DNA of 6,532 nucleotides. Origin: Burkholderiales bacterium (GTDB taxonomy: Bacteria; Pseudomonadota; Gammaproteobacteria; Burkholderiales; Burkholderiaceae). Every line of letters begins with the position of its first letter. Position 1 is the stretch's first letter. This document shows, piece after piece, positions 5,584 through 6,532 of this stretch. The DNA lies in contig CANBQJ010000211.1 in the NCBI GenBank assembly GCA_947371645.1, forward strand, positions 1 to 6,532, written 5' to 3'. The translations under genes were made by a program, and so were the position numbers. The notes beneath the pieces are model-generated. The model did not search any database. It had not been told where the DNA came from and saw only the letters and a program-made list of their open reading frames with translations.

Positions 5584-6532
5584 ATGTCCGCACTCATCCG
5601 CATCCACACCCTGGCCCTGACCTGCGCCTTGCTGCTGTCTGCGGCCTGCAGCGCCCATGCCGGCTGGTTCGACTGGGGCAGCCGGGAGGTGCCAAGCGCA
5701 TCAGCGGGACTGACCCTGGCCACCTGGAACCTCGACTGGCTGATGACGCCGCAGGCGCATGACGAACTGGCCGCCCGTTGCGTGCGCCAGCAACCGCGCA
5801 GCAACGAACGCGCCCTGCCCTGCACACCTGGCCGCACCCCGCCGCCCACACGCAGCACCGCAGACTTCCAGGCCCTGGCCGGCTACGCCAGGCAACTGGC
5901 CGACCGCCCCGCCGGGCTGCCCCGCGCCGACGTGGTCGCCTTGCAGGAAGTGGACGGCCCGGAGGCCGCGCGGCAGCTCTTCCAACAGGGCTGGAAACTG
6001 GACTGCTTCACCGCCCGCGCCCACCCCCAGAAGGTGGGCTTTGCCATCCGAGAAGGCCTGCCTTACCGTTGCAACGGCGACCTGAGCGCCCTGGATGTCG
6101 ACGGGGCCACCCGCGCCGGGGCCGACATCACCTTGTGGCCGGGCACGCCACAGGCCGTGCGCCTGCTGGCCGTGCACCTCAAAAGCGGCTGCTTCGACGG
6201 CGCCCTGGACCGCCACTTCAGCCCTTGCCAGCGGCTGCGCCAGCAGGCCCCCGTGGTCGAGGCCTGGATCGACGAGCGGGTGCGCGAAGGCCAGGCCTTT
6301 GCCCTGCTGGGCGACTTCAACCGCCACCTGGACCGTGACGCCCGTGCCAGCGCCGGCCCTGACGAGACCGCGCCACTGAACCTGATGCAGGCCTGGAGCG
6401 ATCAGCAACCGCCCGGCGCCGAACTGCTGCGCGCCACCGAGGGCCAGCCCTACGTTCGCTGCGACAGCGACGACCACCACAGCCAGTACATCGACGACAT
6501 CCTCATCGACCGCAAGCTGGCCGCCAGAAACG
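5584..6532 (+). CDS. Secreted endonuclease/exonuclease/phosphatase (EEP) family protein, 3' end outside window
   Basis: The frame stays open from the ATG to the window end (316 residues). A Sec signal peptide spans about 1-26: Arg6 and His8, a hydrophobic run at 9-22, then a signal peptidase I site AHA|G. Cys22 is not in a proper lipobox. The EEP (DNase I-like) metal-phosphoesterase motifs occur in order: ATWNLDW (46-52, Asn49), DVVALQEVDG (116-125, Glu122 as metal ligand), VHLKSGC (197-203, His198), LLGDFNRHL (241-249, Asp244 and Asn246) and YIDDILID (302-309). The final catalytic His of the family should lie beyond the window. Seven cysteines in the mature part (66, 80, 141, 163, 203, 215, 293) fit an exported, disulfide-bonded protein. 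Substrate (DNA, RNA or a phosphoester) cannot be decided. The start is uncertain: no Shine-Dalgarno is visible, and an in-frame GTG at 5566 would add six residues. The 55-nt gap after the kinase gene allows cotranscription but does not prove it. Confidence 0.85.
   Translation, partial: MSALIRIHTLALTCALLLSAACSAHAGWFDWGSREVPSASAGLTLATWNLDWLMTPQAHDELAARCVRQQPRSNERALPCTPGRTPPPTRSTADFQALAGYARQLADRPAGLPRADVVALQEVDGPEAARQLFQQGWKLDCFTARAHPQKVGFAIREGLPYRCNGDLSALDVDGATRAGADITLWPGTPQAVRLLAVHLKSGCFDGALDRHFSPCQRLRQQAPVVEAWIDERVREGQAFALLGDFNRHLDRDARASAGPDETAPLNLMQAWSDQQPPGAELLRATEGQPYVRCDSDDHHSQYIDDILIDRKLAARN

Noticed and set aside
5558..5585. Inverted repeat ATGGGC / GCCCAT around the start of the EEP gene
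   Set aside because: Six-bp arms with a 16-nt centre are expected by chance in such GC-rich sequence; no further symmetry.
5701..6480. Open frame of 259 codons on the - strand, and shorter + strand frames at 5759-6085 and 5778-6338
   Set aside because: All are shadows of the partial EEP-family gene, whose frame has ordered catalytic motifs and a signal peptide.

Overview
The window reads as a chromosomal segment of a high-GC betaproteobacterium, most likely order Burkholderiales (Comamonadaceae, or the Ideonella/Rubrivivax/Aquabacterium side). This rests on strong G/C bias at third codon positions, on the gene order (biotin carboxylase, PrmA, zinc-ribbon/DUF3426 protein, PfkB-family kinase), and on a PETase-like secreted hydrolase whose closest remembered relatives are from Ideonella and Rhizobacter. 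All genes lie on the + strand. No RNA gene, CRISPR array, insertion sequence or phage gene was seen.

Layout: 1-762 is the C-terminal 253 residues of biotin carboxylase AccC (5' end outside the window). 780-1718 is the L11 methyltransferase PrmA. 1719-1852 is a spacer with stacked hairpins behind prmA, a long imperfect inverted repeat and a good ribosome binding site. 1853-2743 is a secreted alpha/beta hydrolase of the PETase/cutinase-like family. 2744-2861 is a spacer with two perfect hairpins and a candidate promoter nearly abutting the next start codon. 2862-4610 encodes a zinc-ribbon plus DUF3426 single-pass membrane protein with a very long low-complexity middle. 4623-5528 is a PfkB-family kinase of the mycobacterial adenosine-kinase type. 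5584-6532 is a secreted endonuclease/exonuclease/phosphatase-fold protein cut by the window end.

How the genes relate: accC and prmA (17-nt gap) form the end of a housekeeping operon. The DUF3426 gene and the kinase (12-nt gap) look like a second transcription unit, possibly followed by the nuclease. The PETase-like gene sits between them with its own upstream palindrome, its own Shine-Dalgarno and hairpins on both sides, so it looks like an independently transcribed accessory cassette placed inside a core neighbourhood. It has a full Ser-His-Asp triad, but the tryptophan that clamps aromatic polyesters in PETase and both PETase disulfides are absent, so its substrate is open. It is the most interesting item here. 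I see no evidence of a new multi-gene system.
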